Shown here: piece by piece, positions 6,876 to 8,245 of the stretch
Numbering within the stretch: position 1 is the first letter of the stretch
Layout: each line of letters begins with the position of its first letter
Source: Nitrospirota bacterium
GTDB lineage: Bacteria; Nitrospirota; Thermodesulfovibrionia; JACRGW01
Direction of reading: 5' to 3'
Assembly (NCBI GenBank): GCA_016212195.1
Contig: JACRGW010000173.1
Span: forward strand, 1-8,245
Length of the DNA: 8,245 nt
The notes under the pieces: model-generated
The model's database searches: none
Seen by the model: the letters and a program-made list of their open reading frames with translations, nothing else
Told to the model about the DNA's origin: nothing
Made by a program: the position numbers and the translations under genes

Positions 6876-6904
6876 ATTAGAACACATTTTTTCTCGGATG
6901 TCAA
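6876..6904 (-). promoter_or_regulatory. Sigma70-type promoter of the 921-residue secreted protein gene
   Basis: On the minus strand -35 TTGACA (6899-6904) and -10 TCTAAT (6876-6881, five of six consensus bases) are separated by 17 nt. The leader to the ATG at 6825 is about 45 nt. GAGAAAAA (6888-6895) and TAATATAAAAG (6862-6872) match the elements at the operon promoter 3790-3818. Confidence 0.7.
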
Positions 6905-7061
6905 GTTATTTGTTATTAATATGCTATTTGTCTTTAAGTCTAAAGGATGGATTATTTCTGAGAGAAAAGGTAAGTTTTAAACAGTAAAATTATAATAAAG
7001 AGTTTTGATAGGCAAGATGGGTAATAAAGAGATACTAAAATTGCAGGATCGTAATATCTTT

Positions 7062-7234
7062 ATCCCGCCCCTTCCCAGAATACCCCGTCCCGATGCTTCG
7101 GGACTGCGGGGATGAATCCCGCACTTTGATGAAAGTGCGGGATGAATGGGTATTAAATAAATGAAGCACTATTCCAATAGTGCTTTCATAAATTCTTCCA
7201 GCGGGGTCTAATACCCCGCTGGAAGGAGCGGGAT
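7062..7234. repeat. Composite palindromic element: four hairpins inside a long inverted repeat
   Basis: The outer arms 7062-7075 (ATCCCGCCCCTTCC) and 7221-7234 (GGAAGGAGCGGGAT) pair at 13 of 14 positions. Between them lie hairpins 7087-7104 (7-bp stem GTCCCGA, loop TGCT), 7116-7143 (perfect 12-bp stem, loop GATG), 7164-7185 (stem AAGCACTATT, very short loop) and 7196-7224 (perfect 12-bp stem TTCCAGCGGGGT, loop CTAAT). The core ATCCCGC occurs at 7062 and 7116 and its complement at 7137 and 7228. The last hairpin and the outer stem share bases and would compete. The element fills the gap downstream of the Ig-AMIN gene and may protect or end its mRNA, or be a mobile palindromic repeat. Confidence 0.8.
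7151..7185 (-). terminator. Possible weak terminator after the Ig-AMIN gene
   Basis: On the minus strand the hairpin at 7164-7185 (AAGCACTATT/AATAGTGCTT) is followed by a T-rich but interrupted tract, CATTTATTTAATA. It is the only hairpin of the cluster with a T-rich tail. The stem is A+T-rich and the loop very short, so termination would be inefficient. Confidence 0.3.
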
Positions 7235-7247
7235 TTATTTATATTTT

Positions 7248-7781
7248 TTACTCTGCAGTAAATGTTACCGTTATAGAATTCCTGGAAGTCTTGGTCTCAT
7301 ATTTAACCTTCTCAGGGAGTATCTCCAGCATTATGTTCAGGACATTTCCTTCTTCTTCCATGACTACATCACCCACAAATGAAGATTTAAGTCGCTGTTT
7401 CTTCTCCATCTTCCTCACAGCAGGTGAGACCTTGAGGCTGAGCCATCTCTTTCCATCCTTTTTAACAAGAGACGAAGTATGATCGAGGGCGCCATTTGAG
7501 GTTACAATAACAACTGCCCTTTTTTTACTCTCAACAATTCCGATATTGCTTACCTCATAGGGTCCACGACTGACCCCCTTTCTGGTCTCAGGCTTCTTTA
7601 CCTCTTGCGGCTCGGGTTTCTTTTCCTCGGGTTTCTTTGCAACTTCTTTCTTAACCTTAGGTAGAACAGGTTTGGGTTTTTCTTCTGCAACTTTTGGAGG
7701 TAACGGTTCAGCCTTCTTTACTGGTGGCTTGACCTCTTCCTTCTTCTCTTCAATCTTTATAGCCTCCCTCCTATGGGCCAT
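7248..7781 (-). CDS. Downstream fragment of the broken gene: K/P/E-rich linker and AMIN-like C-terminal domain
   Basis: The first ATG after the frameshift is at 7781, giving 177 residues. It has no convincing ribosome binding site, and it falls at the end of an Ig-like domain (strand ESFSITAR just upstream), so it is probably not a native start. In the 177-residue numbering, residues 8-70 are almost only Lys, Glu and Pro with some Val and Ala, like the periplasm-spanning linkers of TonB-type proteins. Residues 74-177 (YEVSNIGIVESKKRAVVIVT, then LVKKDGKRWLSLKVSPAV, ending SRNSITVTF) fit an AMIN-like beta domain, which in other proteins binds septal or envelope sites. The open frame extends upstream to 8105 and covers a complete Ig-like domain with FKLRIEVFDRFKN, VYLSTTGSGTLNP and PSSEFINGLAVI. 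Confidence 0.6.
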   Translation of the reverse strand: MAHRREAIKIEEKKEEVKPPVKKAEPLPPKVAEEKPKPVLPKVKKEVAKKPEEKKPEPQEVKKPETRKGVSRGPYEVSNIGIVESKKRAVVIVTSNGALDHTSSLVKKDGKRWLSLKVSPAVRKMEKKQRLKSSFVGDVVMEEEGNVLNIMLEILPEKVKYETKTSRNSITVTFTAE

Positions 7782-8082
7782 CCTCGCTGTTATTGAAAAG
7801 GACTCTGCCTTATCATAAGTGGCATTTATTACTGCTAATCCATTAATGAATTCCGAGGAAGGAATGACAGAAGGATTAAGTGTACCTGATCCTGTTGTGC
7901 TAAGATAAACATCACCGCCGACTAAATTATAATCAGGGATAAGGTTTTTAAATCTATCAAATACCTCTATCCTAAGTTTGAAACCCTGTCCGGCTGAGGC
8001 TGTCTTGGGAGAAGTTACAATGAAGTGGTCGGGTGCCGCCGGTCTTATTTTGACAACCCCGCTTCTACCACCCTCTCTTTTA

Positions 8083-8245
8083 TTAGTCTCTGTGGCTACT
8101 AGTGGCTACTACCTGTATATTTTCTGCGACTTCATAGACAACCTTCGCAATGGCATTTCCGCCCCTGAATTCAGAAGGGGAAATACGGTCAGGGTGAATC
8201 CTTCCCTTTCCGGTGGAAGTCAGTATTACACCATCACCGACTGTA
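8083..8245 (-). CDS. Upstream fragment of the broken gene: end of an Ig-like domain, then a frameshifted tail
   Basis: The frame enters from the right edge (first full codon 8242-8244) and encodes 53 residues before TAA 8083-8085. Residues 4-48 (DGVILTSTGKGRIHPDRISP, SEFRGGNAIAKVVYEVAENI, QVVAT) repeat the pattern of the Ig-like domain encoded further downstream (GDVYLSTTGSGTLNPSVIPS, SEFINGLAV). The last residues, SSHRD, are a product of the 10-bp duplication. The start codon, and any signal peptide, lie outside the window. Confidence 0.6.
   Translation of the reverse strand, partial: TVGDGVILTSTGKGRIHPDRISPSEFRGGNAIAKVVYEVAENIQVVATSSHRD
8092..8111. repeat. Perfect 10-bp tandem duplication (GTGGCTACTA x2) that shifts the reading frame
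   Basis: Two identical head-to-tail copies of GTGGCTACTA occupy 8092-8101 and 8102-8111. One copy is enough to read the Ig-AMIN gene through. The second adds 10 nt, so the frame moves and meets TAA 8083-8085. Such a unit could arise by slipped-strand replication and be lost the same way. Confidence 0.9.

Larger units (their letters stand above)
6841..7247. other. Intergenic region between the Ig-AMIN gene and the 921-residue gene
   Basis: The gap of about 400 nt has no supported gene. It divides into the hairpin-rich element 7062-7234, a featureless A+T-rich stretch (about 6905-7061) and the promoter with its leader (6841-6904). A short plus-strand frame at 7017-7115 (32 codons) is not convincing. 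Confidence 0.6.
7248..8245 (-). pseudogene. Broken gene: tandem Ig-like domains, Lys/Pro/Glu linker and AMIN-like domain (5' end off the right edge)
   Basis: Two overlapping frames on this strand encode parts of one protein. The upstream frame enters at the right edge and stops at TAA 8083-8085. The downstream frame is open from 8105 to TAA 7248-7250. They meet at a tandem 10-bp duplication (GTGGCTACTA twice, 8092-8111). Removing one copy fuses them in frame (987 nt, 328 residues plus stop) and joins an Ig-like strand smoothly: ENIQVVAT then ETNKREGG. The restored order is the end of one Ig-like (Big-type) domain, a second complete one, a charged linker and the AMIN-like C-terminus. AMIN domains are known to target proteins to the cell envelope, as in AmiC and PilQ. 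Either this copy is inactivated or reversibly switched, or the consensus holds a duplication error. The hairpin cluster 7062-7234 lies just downstream. Confidence 0.8.

Noticed and set aside
7017..7115. Small plus-strand gene of 32 codons starting at 7017
   Set aside because: It ends inside the palindromic element, has no convincing ribosome binding site, and its codons largely follow the repeat sequence.
7087..7224. CRISPR array
   Set aside because: The hairpins differ in sequence and spacing; there are no identical direct repeats with unique spacers.

Overview
The window comes from a diderm (Gram-negative-type) bacterium with moderately low G+C and compact operons. All recognisable genes lie on the minus strand, so transcription runs from right to left. 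Every gene whose start is visible encodes an exported protein, one of them a lipoprotein. The mixture (CsgG-like lipoprotein with fibronectin type III repeats, Rhs/YD-repeat protein, Ig plus AMIN protein, palindromic intergenic repeats) would fit a Nitrospirota, Desulfobacterota or candidate-phylum genome, but nothing here fixes the taxon. There are no rRNA, tRNA, CRISPR or transposase genes.

Layout from right to left, in the direction of transcription. (1) 7248-8245 is the 3' part of a gene for a surface protein with tandem Ig-like domains, a Lys/Pro/Glu-rich linker and a C-terminal AMIN-like domain. A 10-bp tandem duplication at 8092-8111 breaks its reading frame. (2) 7062-7234 is intergenic and packed with perfect hairpins nested inside a long inverted repeat. 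(3) A promoter at 6876-6904 drives a 921-residue secreted protein (4060-6825) with cysteine-punctuated helices, glycine-zipper stretches and a C-terminal beta-rich domain. A short G+C-rich island sits near its N-terminus. (4) 3673-4059 is intergenic and holds a 76-bp palindromic repeat (3884-3959) and a second promoter (3790-3818). (5) That promoter starts a tight three-gene operon: a CsgG-like/FN3 lipoprotein (1531-3672), a secreted protein with a CsgG/TolB-N-like fold (747-1520, apparently cut short by an in-frame TAG, with coding-like sequence continuing to 669), and a signal-peptide-bearing Rhs/YD-repeat protein (1-651, running off the left edge).

How they may work together (inference): an outer-membrane lipoprotein scaffold and a periplasmic partner with a related fold are made together with a large YD-repeat shell protein. 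The 921-residue protein next door has a promoter of strikingly similar architecture. This points to one envelope or surface assembly. The CsgG-like domain seems too short to carry the membrane beta-hairpins of the curli pore, so a scaffold role is more likely than a channel.

The most checkable results are the two gene lesions (in-frame TAG at 747-749; 10-bp duplication at 8092-8111), each supported by coding sequence that continues beyond the break. Two lesions in 8 kb suggest local gene decay, phase-type variation or consensus errors.
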